Of a stretch of DNA of 44,678 nucleotides, positions 1-9,032 are shown piece by piece. Position numbers and translations under genes: made by a program. Position 1 is the stretch's first letter; the number at the start of each line of letters is the position of its first letter. The notes beneath the pieces were generated by a model. The model did not search any database. It saw only the letters and a list, made by a program, of their open reading frames with translations, and was not told the DNA's origin. This stretch comes from Candidatus Cryosericum hinesii (lineage in GTDB: Bacteria > Caldisericota > Caldisericia > Cryosericales > Cryosericaceae). Location of the stretch: assembly GCF_003570985.1 (NCBI RefSeq), contig NZ_QXIW01000036.1, forward strand, positions 15,993 through 60,670, written 5' to 3'.

Positions 1-1301
1 GTCACGGCAACGGACATGCGCTTGCGCGTGAAGTCAAACGGGATCTCGTCCACTTTGTGGTACTTTGCCTCCTCGACAAGTTCACGGGCCTTGTCAAGGT
101 GAGCCAGAATGGCAACGTCCATGAGGTTCTTCAGGCCGGTCTGATAGTAGCTGTTGAGAAATCCCATGTCCAGGATATGACCATCCTCGTTTCCCAGGAC
201 ATTCACATATTTTTCCAGCTCGACGCGACCTTGCGTAATGGTGCCCGTCTTGTCGGTACACAGGACATCCATGGCCCCGAAGTTCTGAATGGCGTTCAGG
301 CGCTTGACGATGACCTTCTTGCGCGACATGTCGACGGCACCCTTGCTCATGTTGACCGTGACGATCATTGGGAGCATTTCGGGGGTCAGCCCCACGGCAA
401 CAGCCAGGCCAAACAGAAAGGCGTCCATCCAGTTGTGTCGCATCAAGCCGTTGATGAGAAACACGGTAGGTGCCATGACGAGCATCAGCTTGATCATCAG
501 CCAGGTGAAGTTGTTGATACCCTTGTCAAAGCTGGTCATCTCACGATGACCGACGATGCTGCTGGCGAGGGACCCGAAGTAGGTCTCCTTGCCTGTCTGC
601 ACGACAACCGCCGTTGCAGAGCCCGTTTCGACGTTCGTGCCCAGGAAGCACAGATTCGGCATACTCAGCACGTCCGTCTGGGAGGGATCCACAACGTCGA
701 CGTTCTTCTCGGCAGGCATGGATTCTCCGGTGAGGGCTGCCTGGCTCACGAACAGGTCCTTGGCGGTGACGAGGCGCACGTCGGCGGGCACCATGTCCCC
801 TGCCGACAGGGAGACCAGGTCGCCGGGGACGATGTCCTTGAGAGGAACTTCTTTCGTGTCGCCGTTCCGGATGACCGTCGCTGTCGTCGTGACCATCTTC
901 TGAAGTTCCGCGGCGGCGTTGTCTGATCGCTGTTCCTGGAAGAAGCGCAGAGCGGCGCCAAGGATGACCATGAGAAGGATCAGATAGACGCCGGGACCGC
1001 CACCGGTGACGGCGGTGATGATTGCCAGGACGATCAGCAGGATGGACAGCGGGTTCGACAAAATGGTGATCAGTCGTTTGAGCGGCGAAACGCGCTTTTC
1101 GCGCGCGATCTCGTTGGGGCCATGCTGGACCAGACGATCTTCAACCACCCGGTCCGTGAGTCCAGTGGGGCTTGTGCCAAGCTGCTTCATCACGGCGTCT
1201 GCATCCATGGAGGCAAAAGACGCGAGAAGCTTCGACATCTGAGCCGGGACCTCGTCGCGCTTGCGTTTTGTGACTTCAGTTGGGGTAATGGGAGTGCTCA
1301 C
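1..1301 (-). CDS. mgtA: Mg2+-transporting P-type ATPase, N-terminal part (3' end outside window)
   Basis: This is a P-type ATPase of the bacterial magnesium importer class (P3B), a membrane pump driven by ATP hydrolysis. Translation starts at a GTG at 1301, preceded by GGAGGT at 1309-1314, and stays open to the window edge for about 433 codons; the family is usually about 900 residues. Visible in order are a cation-ATPase N-terminal region with NEIAREKR, two membrane segments near residues 80-115, the actuator loop TGES near residue 190, a membrane segment with LTPEMLPMIVT (PEMLP is characteristic of MgtA/MgtB rather than Ca2+ or Na+ pumps), and the phosphorylation loop DKTGT near residue 350. 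The nucleotide-binding and C-terminal membrane parts lie beyond position 1. No M-box-like leader was recognised upstream. The family is near certain; the ion is inferred from the PEMLP motif. Confidence 0.93.
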   Translation of the reverse strand, partial: MSTPITPTEVTKRKRDEVPAQMSKLLASFASMDADAVMKQLGTSPTGLTDRVVEDRLVQHGPNEIAREKRVSPLKRLITILSNPLSILLIVLAIITAVTGGGPGVYLILLMVILGAALRFFQEQRSDNAAAELQKMVTTTATVIRNGDTKEVPLKDIVPGDLVSLSAGDMVPADVRLVTAKDLFVSQAALTGESMPAEKNVDVVDPSQTDVLSMPNLCFLGTNVETGSATAVVVQTGKETYFGSLASSIVGHREMTSFDKGINNFTWLMIKLMLVMAPTVFLINGLMRHNWMDAFLFGLAVAVGLTPEMLPMIVTVNMSKGAVDMSRKKVIVKRLNAIQNFGAMDVLCTDKTGTITQGRVELEKYVNVLGNEDGHILDMGFLNSYYQTGLKNLMDVAILAHLDKARELVEEAKYHKVDEIPFDFTRKRMSVAV

Positions 1302-1705
1302 GGCACTGACCTCCAGCAAAGGAATGATAGAACAGGAAACATACTTGTTTGGCCGCCGGTCAGGCAAGCAGACCACTGGCAGGCGCGAGGGATGATTGTG
1401 TCACGCTATAAAGAAGACCAGCAGAATCAGCTGCTCGGACGTCGCAGGGTACTATGTCGCTCCGATCCACTGTCTGGGTCCACGATCACCTCTGTTGTTC
1501 GCTCCGAAGTTGTTGTTCTTTGCGCAGTGTACGCGGGCGCAGCATCTTGTCAAGCGGACGTGTTGCCTCATCTCTTTTCTACTCCAAATATCATCGTTGC
1601 CTCAGAAGTAAACCTGCTCTAACCAGATGACTGAGGAGGAACAATGGAAGAAAATGTACGTGTTGTAGCAGGACTGAGGTTCAGCCTGTGCTGGCATCTT
1701 AGAAA

Positions 1706-1745
1706 ACAATTGTTACATTCTTGGTGTAGATTCTATTGCAATTTT
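1706..1745 (+). promoter_or_regulatory. AT-rich direct repeat, upstream copy (candidate operator)
   Basis: A 40-base segment starting ACAATTGTTACATT and ending CTATTGCAATTTT. It recurs 218 bases downstream (1924-1963) with 34 of 40 identical positions by hand alignment. The core GCAAT together with TTGNNNCAA-like half-sites suggests a protein-binding site or duplicated promoter. It may be autoregulatory for the YheO-type gene that follows; that is inference. Confidence 0.5.
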
Positions 1746-1923
1746 GCATTTTCCCTGTATATGTACATTGTAAATAGAGTTCAATGCCAGTTGTTTGTTG
1801 TAAGAAACGTACGGATTGTTGGTGTTCCACAGCGCTCATGTTCACGGCTCGGCATGCTCCGCAGACTAAGCTGAATGCAAACACCTGTTGGGGTTACAGG
1901 GAAAGCAATGTAGTACAATAAGA

Positions 1924-1963
1924 ACAATTATTACATTTTTGGCGCAAATACTATTGCAATTTT
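1924..1963 (+). promoter_or_regulatory. AT-rich direct repeat, gene-proximal copy (candidate operator/promoter)
   Basis: Second copy of the 40-base repeat, ending 55 bases before the chosen start codon of the regulator. TTGCAA inside it followed 16 bases later by TATACA could serve as a -35/-10 pair. The identical register of both copies argues for a functional site rather than chance AT-richness. The binding protein is unknown. Confidence 0.5.
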
Positions 1964-2018
1964 TTCCTGTATGGATATACAGTACGAAGAGACGTCAAAG
2001 TCAGTTGAGGAGGCATTG

Positions 2019-2762
2019 ATGAGCAAACTCGTGGACAAGAAGCACAGAACTGCCAAGACCGTCTCGATGCAGGCTAGTGCAGGCGTGCCTTGTGATAGAG
2101 GCATTCTGAAGGCACTGGAGCCCGTCGTAGATGGTCTGGCACAGTACTTTGGAAAGCACTTCGAAGTTGTCCTTCATACGACCGAGGACTTGTTGCATTC
2201 AGTCATCAAGATCGAGAATGGGAGCGTGACCGGAAGAACAGTTGGTGCGCCTATGACGGACTATGGCATCGAGATCCTCAAGCGTGCAGAGACTAGCAAT
2301 GATAGTGTGTTTGATAGCTATCTGACCACGACCAGCGACGGTCGAACGCTCAGGTCGTTCTCTGCCGTCATCAGAAACGATCTGGGAAAGCCAATCGGCC
2401 TTCTATGCTTCAACATGGATATGTCCGCACCACTCATAGATTACCTGGAGACTGCTTCTTCCAAGGATACTCAATCCCGGCCGCTTCCGGGTGAGACGTT
2501 TCCCTCCAGTGCCTCAGACCTTGTTCGCGCGAGTCTTAACAGGGCTCTTAGTAGAGTGGAGGGTCAGCACAGTATGTCCTCTACGAAGAGAAACAGGCTC
2601 ATTGTGGCAGAACTCTATGGGATGGGGGTCTTTGACATTAAGGATGCCACTCATCTTGTTGCACACGAGATGGGAGTCTCTGTCTACACGGTTTACAACT
2701 ACGTGCGGGAGGCTCGTTTTCTCAGAAACCAGGACGACATGTCACACGTCGGTGAACAGTAA
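2019..2762 (+). CDS. YheO-type PAS/helix-turn-helix transcriptional regulator (DauR-like)
   Basis: A DNA-binding regulator with a YheO-like PAS domain over about residues 30-140 (motifs AQYFGKHFEVVLHTT and PIGLLCFNMD) and a C-terminal HTH of the family found in DauR and YheO (MGVFDIKDATHLVAHEMGVS, ending VYNYVREAR). The frame extends upstream to an ATG at 1971, but the ATG at 2019 is preceded by TGAGGAGG at the right distance and is chosen, giving 247 residues. Family members commonly sit beside amino acid catabolic genes and RidA. Here the gene lies directly upstream of a cysteine desulfidase and ridA on the same strand, so it probably controls them in response to an amino acid or its product. 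The ligand is not visible from the sequence. Confidence 0.82.
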   Translation: MSKLVDKKHRTAKTVSMQASAGVPCDRGILKALEPVVDGLAQYFGKHFEVVLHTTEDLLHSVIKIENGSVTGRTVGAPMTDYGIEILKRAETSNDSVFDSYLTTTSDGRTLRSFSAVIRNDLGKPIGLLCFNMDMSAPLIDYLETASSKDTQSRPLPGETFPSSASDLVRASLNRALSRVEGQHSMSSTKRNRLIVAELYGMGVFDIKDATHLVAHEMGVSVYTVYNYVREARFLRNQDDMSHVGEQ

Positions 2763-2910
2763 GGACGGATAGACATTGACCCTGAGACGGGCACCACCCG
2801 GATTCAAACCTTGATGATGCCAGGATTGCTCTCAATTCTTTACAAGTGGTCCCTGTCGAAAATTTCCCAAGTAATTTGTCAGTGAATTGTACAAAGAGGG
2901 AGCAAGAATA

Positions 2911-4188
2911 ATGAGTCACTTTGATTATCTCGGTCTATTGGAAAAAGAACTGGTCATTGCGGTTGGCTGCACAGAACCCATCGCTGTTGCCTATGCAGCA
3001 GCTGTGGCCAAAAGTCAGATTCCGGATGAACCCATTAAAGGAATAGTTGTCCGGGCCAGCCAGGGGATTATCAAAAATGCAATGGCAGTCAGTATTCCGG
3101 GCGCCGATGATCCCGGCTTGATTTTGGCTGCTACACTGGGTGCTTTGTGCGGGAATGCCGATCTGCATCTGGAGGTTCTGCGAGACGTCAGCCAGGCCTG
3201 CATCGACGAAGCAAAACTACATGCCCATGAGTGGACCAAGGTTTATGTCGCTGAAAACACAACGGATTTGTATATCGAAGTGCTGGTCACAACAACAACG
3301 CGTTCGGCAAAAGTCATTATCGCCGATCGGCACGATTTGATCATACGGATTGAAGTGGATGATCAGGTTGTTTTTGACCGCGAGCACATTTCTGAAGAAA
3401 AGATGCCGGATCTGACGGATGAATTTACCTTGAACGATCTGTTTGACTTTGTTGATCAGGTTCCGATAGACCGATTAGGTTTGATTGAACTCAGTATCAA
3501 ACTGAACCGGGCTATTTCAATTGAGGGGTTGCAAAAAGGCTATGGGTTGCAGGTCGGCAAGATCATTTATAGTGGCGATATCGACAATCCTGGTAAAGCA
3601 ATGAGCCAGATCACAAATTATGCTGTGGCGTTGGCTGCCTCGGGTTCAGATGCCCGTATGGCTGGCGTCATGCTTCCGGTCATGAGTAATTCGGGAAGCG
3701 GAAATCAGGGTATTTGTTGCACTGTTCCAGTCGTCGCGGTTGCAGAAAAACTGGATCTGCCATACGAACGTCTGGTCAGGGCAGTGTTGCTCAGCAATTT
3801 GGTTACCATTTTCATCAAACGCAGTTTCGGCAGGCTCTCGGCCATGTGCGGCGTCATTGCAGCATCAACCGGCGCAAGCTGTGGAGTCGCCTATTTAATG
3901 GACGGCAAACCCAGGCAGATTCGTGCCGCAATCCAGAACATGCTCGGCACCGTAACCGGCATGTTGTGCGACGGAGCAAAATCCGGCTGCGCCATGAAAG
4001 TTGCCACCGGCGTATTTGCAGCTATGCAGTCAGCCATCCTCGCCATTGAAGGCATGAGCATTTCCCCAATCGAGGGAATCGTGGAAGACGAAGCTGAAAA
4101 TACCATTATGAATCTGGGGCGGCTTGCCAAAGAAGGCATGCCGAATATGAATGATGTTTTGTTAGATATCATGTTGAATAAACGTTGA
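2911..4188 (+). CDS. cyuA: L-cysteine desulfidase / UPF0597 (serine dehydratase alpha-like) family protein
   Basis: This 425-residue protein belongs to the UPF0597/YhaM family, related to the alpha chain of Fe-S L-serine dehydratase. In E. coli (CyuA) and methanogens the family degrades L-cysteine to pyruvate, ammonia and sulfide through 2-aminoacrylate. Visible features are an N-terminal AVGCTEPIAVAYA motif, a glycine-rich SNSGSGNQGICCTVPV segment, and later cysteines in TGASCGVAY and KSGCAMKV that would bind the Fe-S cluster. The frame opens at a TTG at 2887, but ATG 2911 has GAGGGAG eight bases upstream and matches the family N-terminus. The gene looks richer in ATT, TTG and AAA codons than its neighbours, which could mean recent acquisition; this was judged by eye only. 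ridA follows after about 70 bases. Cysteine versus serine as substrate is inferred. Confidence 0.85.
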   Translation: MSHFDYLGLLEKELVIAVGCTEPIAVAYAAAVAKSQIPDEPIKGIVVRASQGIIKNAMAVSIPGADDPGLILAATLGALCGNADLHLEVLRDVSQACIDEAKLHAHEWTKVYVAENTTDLYIEVLVTTTTRSAKVIIADRHDLIIRIEVDDQVVFDREHISEEKMPDLTDEFTLNDLFDFVDQVPIDRLGLIELSIKLNRAISIEGLQKGYGLQVGKIIYSGDIDNPGKAMSQITNYAVALAASGSDARMAGVMLPVMSNSGSGNQGICCTVPVVAVAEKLDLPYERLVRAVLLSNLVTIFIKRSFGRLSAMCGVIAASTGASCGVAYLMDGKPRQIRAAIQNMLGTVTGMLCDGAKSGCAMKVATGVFAAMQSAILAIEGMSISPIEGIVEDEAENTIMNLGRLAKEGMPNMNDVLLDIMLNKR

Positions 4189-4259
4189 TCCATGAATCTG
4201 TCAAGATCTTGGATCAGGAGCATTTTGAATTCAGCCAGAAATTTATGGAGGAGAACACG

Positions 4260-4640
4260 ATGAATCGAAAAGTAATTCAGACACTGACGGCGCCCGCAGC
4301 AATCGGCCCCTATTCACAGGCCATTCAGGCAGGTAACCTGTTGTTTCTATCCGGCCAGTTGCCGATGGATCCGGCAACCGGTGACCTGAATGTCAAATCC
4401 ATTGGCGATGCAGTTGATCAGTGCTTGCGAAATATCCAGGCCATTCTGAAACAATCTGGCTGTACGCTGGCGAATATTGTCAAGACGACTGTTTTTCTGA
4501 CTGATATGGCCGATTTTAATGCTTTCAACGAACAATACAGCCGATATTTTCCCGATTCAGCACCAGCACGGTCTTGCATCCAGGTTGCCGCCTTGCCGCG
4601 CGAAAGCCCGCTTGAGATTGAGGTGATCGCCATGATATGA
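4260..4640 (+). CDS. ridA: RidA-family 2-iminobutanoate/2-iminopropanoate deaminase
   Basis: This 126-residue protein has the typical YjgF/YER057c/UK114 fold sequence. RidA hydrolyses reactive enamine and imine intermediates such as 2-aminoacrylate to the keto acid and ammonia. Conserved features are APAAIGPYSQA near the N-terminus, LSGQLPMDPATG, and the C-terminal signature ARSCIQVAALPRE. In the last, Arg104 aligns with the catalytic Arg105 of the family, followed by LEIEVIA. The frame extends upstream to 4185, but the ATG at 4260 with a TGGAGGAG ribosome site is chosen. Its place directly downstream of cyuA makes sense because cysteine desulfidase releases aminoacrylate, the compound RidA detoxifies. 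The two are probably one transcription unit. Confidence 0.95.
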   Translation: MNRKVIQTLTAPAAIGPYSQAIQAGNLLFLSGQLPMDPATGDLNVKSIGDAVDQCLRNIQAILKQSGCTLANIVKTTVFLTDMADFNAFNEQYSRYFPDSAPARSCIQVAALPRESPLEIEVIAMI

Positions 4641-4712
4641 ATACCAGCCCAGGCACCAGGTTCAGGAGACGAGATATTCTCTCCCGTCTCAAGCAGAAAT
4701 GGAGGCGTCAAC

Positions 4713-5162
4713 ATGGCAAAGACGACATACAAGTCTATTTCGCGTAAGCTCCCCGGGGGTCTTGCTGTCGAAAGCGAGTCCCGCGGTTTCAAGGTGATCA
4801 TGGATGAGCCCAACTCTCTCGGCGGAACCGACACAGGCATGAACCCGGTCGAGGCTCTGTTGGCCGCTCTCGGTTCGTGTCAGTGTATCGCCGCGGCAGA
4901 GTCTGCCAAATCTCAGGGCATCGATCTCAAGGAATTCTGGGTCGAGCTCGAAGGAGATCTGGGCATCGACGGGTTATCCAGGAGTGATCCACGTGTGCGT
5001 TCCGGCTACCAGGAAATCCGGTTTACCATGCACATCAAGACGGATGCGTCCCAGGATAAGGTCGAAGCATTTCAAAAGTTGATCGAAAGCTGCTGCCCAG
5101 TCGGCGACTCACTTGGAAAAGGCGTTACCATCAAGCCCGCAACCATCGTTATCGAAAGGTAG
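4713..5162 (+). CDS. OsmC/Ohr-family protein (thiol peroxidase-like)
   Basis: A 149-residue OsmC-family protein. The family reduces organic hydroperoxides with a pair of cysteines, although many OsmC paralogs have no proven substrate. Visible are the GMNPVEALLAALGSC motif with Cys56 and Cys58, and a second cysteine site ESCCPV (Cys127/Cys128) in the usual helix. The start is supported by GGAGG seven bases upstream. It lies about 70 bases after ridA on the same strand and may be co-transcribed, pairing peroxide or sulfur-stress defence with cysteine breakdown. A 3' portion of this gene was duplicated downstream along with the peptide-binding protein (see 7077-7183). Confidence 0.88.
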   Translation: MAKTTYKSISRKLPGGLAVESESRGFKVIMDEPNSLGGTDTGMNPVEALLAALGSCQCIAAAESAKSQGIDLKEFWVELEGDLGIDGLSRSDPRVRSGYQEIRFTMHIKTDASQDKVEAFQKLIESCCPVGDSLGKGVTIKPATIVIER

Positions 5163-5309
5163 TCGCCTGTCCTATCACAGATAGCATGTTTGCAGGATAT
5201 CGTGATCGTTGCACTGACAAGATTTTACTGCGTTTTCCTAGTGTATTGTGTTATTACTTCGGTAGCCACAAGGTGCGACAAATCGTATTTGGAACAGGGA
5301 GGTTGGTGT

Positions 5310-7019
5310 ATGAAGAAAGCACTGTCACTTGTCTTGGTAGCTGTATTTCTGATCTCGTTGTTTGGTGGACTGTCTGTTATACCGTCAGCAAAGGCAGTTG
5401 CCCAGGAGGTAACGTACAACCTGGGGGCTGAGCCCGCTACGATCGATCCGGCTCTTACGATCGATCTGGTGTCACGCAACATCGCGCTGCAGGTCTTTGA
5501 GGGGTTGACGCGTATCGACAACAAGAATACGCCGCAGCCTGCAATCGCGAAGAGCTGGACAATCTCCAAGGATCGGAAGACGTATCTGTTTACGCTTCGC
5601 GATGCGTACTGGACAAACGGGACGCCCGTCACGGCGTATGATTTTGAGTATGCTTGGAAACGCTCTCTCAGTCCCGAACTGGCTGCTTCCTACGCCTACC
5701 ACCTGTATTATGTCTATGGCGGTGAAGCGTTCAATACGTCCATCAAGGTCGGCACCAAGTACTATGCTCAGGCTGTCGACGCCAAAGGCAATCCTCTTAC
5801 GAAGAAAGTAGGGGACAAGGACGTCCCCGTTCCGAACATGGCGAAAGAGATCAATCCAAGCAAGAACGTCGGCGTCAAAGCACTGAATGCCAAAACGCTC
5901 AAGGTCTATCTCCAGTCGCCCACCGCATACTTCCTCGCGTTGACGGCTCTCCCTGAGATGATGCCAGTCTGCAAGGCTGTTGTCAGCACGAATGACAAGT
6001 GGGCCGCCGATCTGACGAACAACTACGTCACCGATGGACCGTTCAAGCTCACACAGTGGTCGCACAACGACAAGATGGTCTTCGTCAAGAACCCGACATA
6101 CTGGGACAAGAACACTGTCAAGCTCACCAAGATCACCTACCTCATGGTCGAGGATGAATCCACTGCTCTGTCCATGTACCAGAGCGGTCAGCTGGACGCC
6201 GCTGTCAGCGTACCCATCTCAGAGCTGCCCAAGCTGGTTGCCTCAGGCGATGCGCAAATCCTTCCGGAACTTGCGTCATACTACTATCAGTTCAATGTCA
6301 CCAAGAAGCCGTTCAACGACGTCCGTGTTCGCAAAGCCTTGACGCTCGCGATCAATCGCACGGCCATCACTGCCTCCCTCACCAAGGGCGAACAGCCTCC
6401 CGCGATGGCCCTTGTTCCCTATGGCATGCCAGACGTGCTCCCTGGCAGTGATTTCCGCAAAGTGGGTGGTTCGTACTTCAAGGACAACGATATCGCGACT
6501 GCAAAGGCTCTGCTGGCTCAGGCCGGGTATCCGAATGGCAAGGGATTCCCTACCTTCACACTGGGCTTCATCACTTCCGACGCACGCAGAACCATCGCTG
6601 AAGCGATCCAGCAGATGTGGAAGAAGAACCTTGGCATCACCTGCACCCTCAAGAACGAGGAGAGGGGCGTCTATTTGAATGACTGGGCGAGCATCAACTA
6701 TGACGTCATGTGGACGGGCAATAATGCCGACTACATGGATCCCAACACGTTCCTGGAGGTGTTTGTAACAGGTGGCGGACAGAACAACACTGGCTGGAGC
6801 AACAAGTCTTACGATGCTCTCATTGCAAAAGCCAAGGTGACCACCGACCCGAAGGCGCGCATGGCAACGTTGCATGCCGCAGAGAAGATCATCATGACCG
6901 ATATGCCCATTCTTCCGATCTATTTCTACACAAACCCGGTGCTCCTGAGCAAGCACATCAAGAATTTCTACGAGTCGCCGCTGGGAACTATCGACTGGAA
7001 GAACGCTTACATGGGGTAG
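5310..7019 (+). CDS. Oligopeptide ABC transporter substrate-binding protein (OppA-like), copy 1
   Basis: A 569-residue family 5 extracellular solute-binding protein, the periplasmic receptor that hands peptides to an Opp/Dpp-type ABC importer. It has a Sec signal (MKKALSLVL start, hydrophobic core, cleavage after SAKA near residue 29) and no lipobox cysteine, so it should be a free periplasmic or wall-associated protein. Typical family motifs are YNLGAEPATIDPA, FEGLTRID, AYDFEYAWKRSL, DGPFKLTQW and VRKALTLAINR. The frame extends upstream to 5190, but ATG 5310 with GGGAGG at 5297 gives the signal peptide. No permease or ATPase gene lies in the window, so the partner transporter is encoded elsewhere or shared. 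The paralog at 7271 is its tandem duplicate. Confidence 0.94.
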   Translation: MKKALSLVLVAVFLISLFGGLSVIPSAKAVAQEVTYNLGAEPATIDPALTIDLVSRNIALQVFEGLTRIDNKNTPQPAIAKSWTISKDRKTYLFTLRDAYWTNGTPVTAYDFEYAWKRSLSPELAASYAYHLYYVYGGEAFNTSIKVGTKYYAQAVDAKGNPLTKKVGDKDVPVPNMAKEINPSKNVGVKALNAKTLKVYLQSPTAYFLALTALPEMMPVCKAVVSTNDKWAADLTNNYVTDGPFKLTQWSHNDKMVFVKNPTYWDKNTVKLTKITYLMVEDESTALSMYQSGQLDAAVSVPISELPKLVASGDAQILPELASYYYQFNVTKKPFNDVRVRKALTLAINRTAITASLTKGEQPPAMALVPYGMPDVLPGSDFRKVGGSYFKDNDIATAKALLAQAGYPNGKGFPTFTLGFITSDARRTIAEAIQQMWKKNLGITCTLKNEERGVYLNDWASINYDVMWTGNNADYMDPNTFLEVFVTGGGQNNTGWSNKSYDALIAKAKVTTDPKARMATLHAAEKIIMTDMPILPIYFYTNPVLLSKHIKNFYESPLGTIDWKNAYMG

Positions 7020-7076
7020 CTTTCAGAAACCTCGTGACGGCGGTACAGACGATCTAGGCAAGAAAAGAAACAGGGG

Positions 7077-7183
7077 TGATCCGAACGTACGCCCTGGCTT
7101 GCAGGAAGTTCGGATCACCATGCACATCAAGACGGATGCGTCCCAGGATAAGGTCGAAGCATTTCAATAGTTGATCGAAAGCT
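7077..7183 (+). pseudogene. osmC 3' fragment left by the tandem duplication
   Basis: This stretch matches osmC from 4985 onward, including the codons for TMHIKTDASQDKVEAFQ, but the following Lys codon has become TAG. The homology then stops at GAAAGCT and jumps to the leader of the peptide-binding gene. With no start and no C-terminal cysteine site it cannot make an OsmC protein. It dates and polarises the duplication: unit 2 is the derived copy. Confidence 0.88.
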
Positions 7184-7270
7184 AAGACTTTACTGCGTTT
7201 CCGGGTGTATTGTCACCATTTTGTAGCCACAAGATGCGACAAATCGTATTTGGAAAAGGGAGGTTGGTGT

Positions 7271-8977
7271 ATGAAGAAAGCACTGTCACTTGTCTTGGTA
7301 CTTGTTTTTGTGGTCTCACTGTTTGGTGGAGTGTTTGTTATACCGTCAGCAAAGGCAGTTGCCCAGGAGGTAACATACAACCTGGGGACTGAGCCCGCTA
7401 CAATCGATCCAGCCGTCTCGGTTGATGTGTCGTCAGCCAACATCGAGTTGCAGGTCTTTGAGGGGTTGACGCGTATCGACAACAAGAATATGCCACAGCC
7501 CGCAATCGCAAAGAGCTGGACGATTTCCAAGGACCACAAGACCTACATCTTTACGCTTCGTGATGCATACTGGACGAATGGAACGCCTGTCACCGCGTAC
7601 GATTTTGAGTATGCATGGAAGCGTGCACTGAGCCCGGATCTGGCGTCAGAGTACGCCTATCAACTGTATTATGTCTCTGGTGGTGAAGCGTTCAATACGT
7701 CCATCAAGGTCGGCACCAAGTACTATGCTCAGACTGTCGACGCCAAAGGCAATCCTCTCACAAAGAAAGTGGGAGGCAAGGACGTCCCCGTTCCGAACAT
7801 GAAGAAGGAGATCGATCCCAGCAAGAACGTCGGCGTCAAGGCATTGACTGCCAAGACGCTCAAGGTCTACCTTCAGTCTCCGACCCCGTATTTCCTCGGC
7901 CTGACAGCGTTTCCGACTCTGATGCCGGTCTGCAAGGCTGTTGTCAGCAAGAATGACAAGTGGGCTGTCGATCTGACAAACTATGTCACCGATGGACCGT
8001 TCAAGCTCACGCAGTGGTCACACAACGACAAGATGGTCTTTGTCAAGAACCCGACCTATTGGGACAGGGACAAGGTCAAGCTCACCAAGATCACCTACCT
8101 TATGGTCGAGGATGAGTCGACTGCGCTCTCGATGTATCAGAGTGGTCAGCTGGACGCCGCGGTCAACGTACCTCTCCCAGACTTGCCCAAGCAGGTTGCC
8201 TCAGGCGATGCAAAGATCCTCCCATCCCTGGGGACATACTACTATCAGTTCAATGTCACGAAGAGACCGTTCAACGATGCCCGCGTTCGTAAGGCGTTGG
8301 CGTTGGCCATCGACCGCAAGGGCATTACGCAGTCCATCCTTAAGGGCGGACAGACTCCTGCGCTGGCCCTTGTCCCCTACGGCATTGCAGACGCCCTGCC
8401 TGGGACCGATTTCCGCACTGTGGGTGGTTCATACTATAAGGACAACGACATTGCAACGGCGAAGTCGTTGCTTGCTCAGGCCGGCTATCCGAATGGTAAG
8501 GGGTTTCCTGCCTTCACACTGCTTTTCATTGCCTCCAATGCACGAAAGTCCATTTGTGAGGCGATCCAGCAGATGTGGAAGAAGAATCTTGGTATTACGT
8601 GCGCCGTCAGGAGCGAGGAGAGAGGCGTTTACCTGGATGACCGGACAAACCTTAATTACGACATTATGTGGACGGGATGGACCGGTGACTACATGGATCC
8701 CAACACGTTCCTGGACGTGTGGGTCACGGGTGGCGGACAGAACTGTACCGGTTACAGCAACAAGTCCTATGATGCTCTCATCGCAAAGGCCAAGGCCACT
8801 GTCAATCCGACAGCGCGCATGGCGACACTGCATGCCGCAGAGAAGATTCTCATGACGGACATGCCCATTCTTCCAATCTACTTCTACACAAACCCGGTGC
8901 TCCTGAGCAAGCACGTCAAGAACTTCTACCAGTCGACGCTGGGATTTGTCGACTGGAAGAACGCTTACATGGGGTAG
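7271..8977 (+). CDS. Oligopeptide ABC transporter substrate-binding protein (OppA-like), copy 2
   Basis: A 568-residue paralog of the preceding protein with the same Sec signal, cleavage region and SBP family 5 motifs. ATG 7271 with GGGAGG at 7258 matches copy 1; the upstream extension of the frame is leader sequence. Differences concentrate in the ligand-facing parts, for example SVDVSSANIELQ against LTIDLVSRNIALQ near the N-terminus, and a different strand around residues 195-205. The two copies may therefore bind different peptides; that is inference. Its leader keeps the last 70 bases of the copy 1 leader, so both are probably expressed in a similar way. It is followed by a GC-rich hairpin that may end transcription. 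Confidence 0.94.
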   Translation: MKKALSLVLVLVFVVSLFGGVFVIPSAKAVAQEVTYNLGTEPATIDPAVSVDVSSANIELQVFEGLTRIDNKNMPQPAIAKSWTISKDHKTYIFTLRDAYWTNGTPVTAYDFEYAWKRALSPDLASEYAYQLYYVSGGEAFNTSIKVGTKYYAQTVDAKGNPLTKKVGGKDVPVPNMKKEIDPSKNVGVKALTAKTLKVYLQSPTPYFLGLTAFPTLMPVCKAVVSKNDKWAVDLTNYVTDGPFKLTQWSHNDKMVFVKNPTYWDRDKVKLTKITYLMVEDESTALSMYQSGQLDAAVNVPLPDLPKQVASGDAKILPSLGTYYYQFNVTKRPFNDARVRKALALAIDRKGITQSILKGGQTPALALVPYGIADALPGTDFRTVGGSYYKDNDIATAKSLLAQAGYPNGKGFPAFTLLFIASNARKSICEAIQQMWKKNLGITCAVRSEERGVYLDDRTNLNYDIMWTGWTGDYMDPNTFLDVWVTGGGQNCTGYSNKSYDALIAKAKATVNPTARMATLHAAEKILMTDMPILPIYFYTNPVLLSKHVKNFYQSTLGFVDWKNAYMG

Positions 8978-9032
8978 CTGTCAGAAACCTCGTGACGGCT
9001 GTACAGACGATCTAGGCAAGAAAAGAAGCAGG

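Larger units (their letters stand above)
1302..2018. other. Intergenic region between mgtA and the YheO-type regulator
   Basis: About 700 bases without a convincing gene. It must hold the mgtA promoter (minus) and the promoter of the regulator gene (plus). A short frame beginning MTEEEQWKKMYVL at 1627 and another at 1644 behind a GAGGAGG-like sequence look like a gene remnant or chance, since their translations are compositionally odd. The clearest content is a pair of 40-bp AT-rich direct repeats, listed separately. No tRNA, riboswitch or terminator could be recognised by eye. Confidence 0.6.

Noticed and set aside
57-926. Long plus-strand frame of 289 codons
   Set aside because: It is antisense to the Mg2+ ATPase, which shows conserved motifs on the minus strand; the plus-strand translation is His/Asp/Gln-rich and matches nothing.
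1302-1640. M-box magnesium riboswitch before mgtA
   Set aside because: None of the conserved M-box helices or loops could be recognised on the minus strand.
1644-1874. 76-codon frame behind a GAGGAGG-like site
   Set aside because: The translation is Cys/Arg/Phe-rich and low in typical composition, and it runs through one of the 40-bp operator-like repeats; probably leader or remnant DNA.
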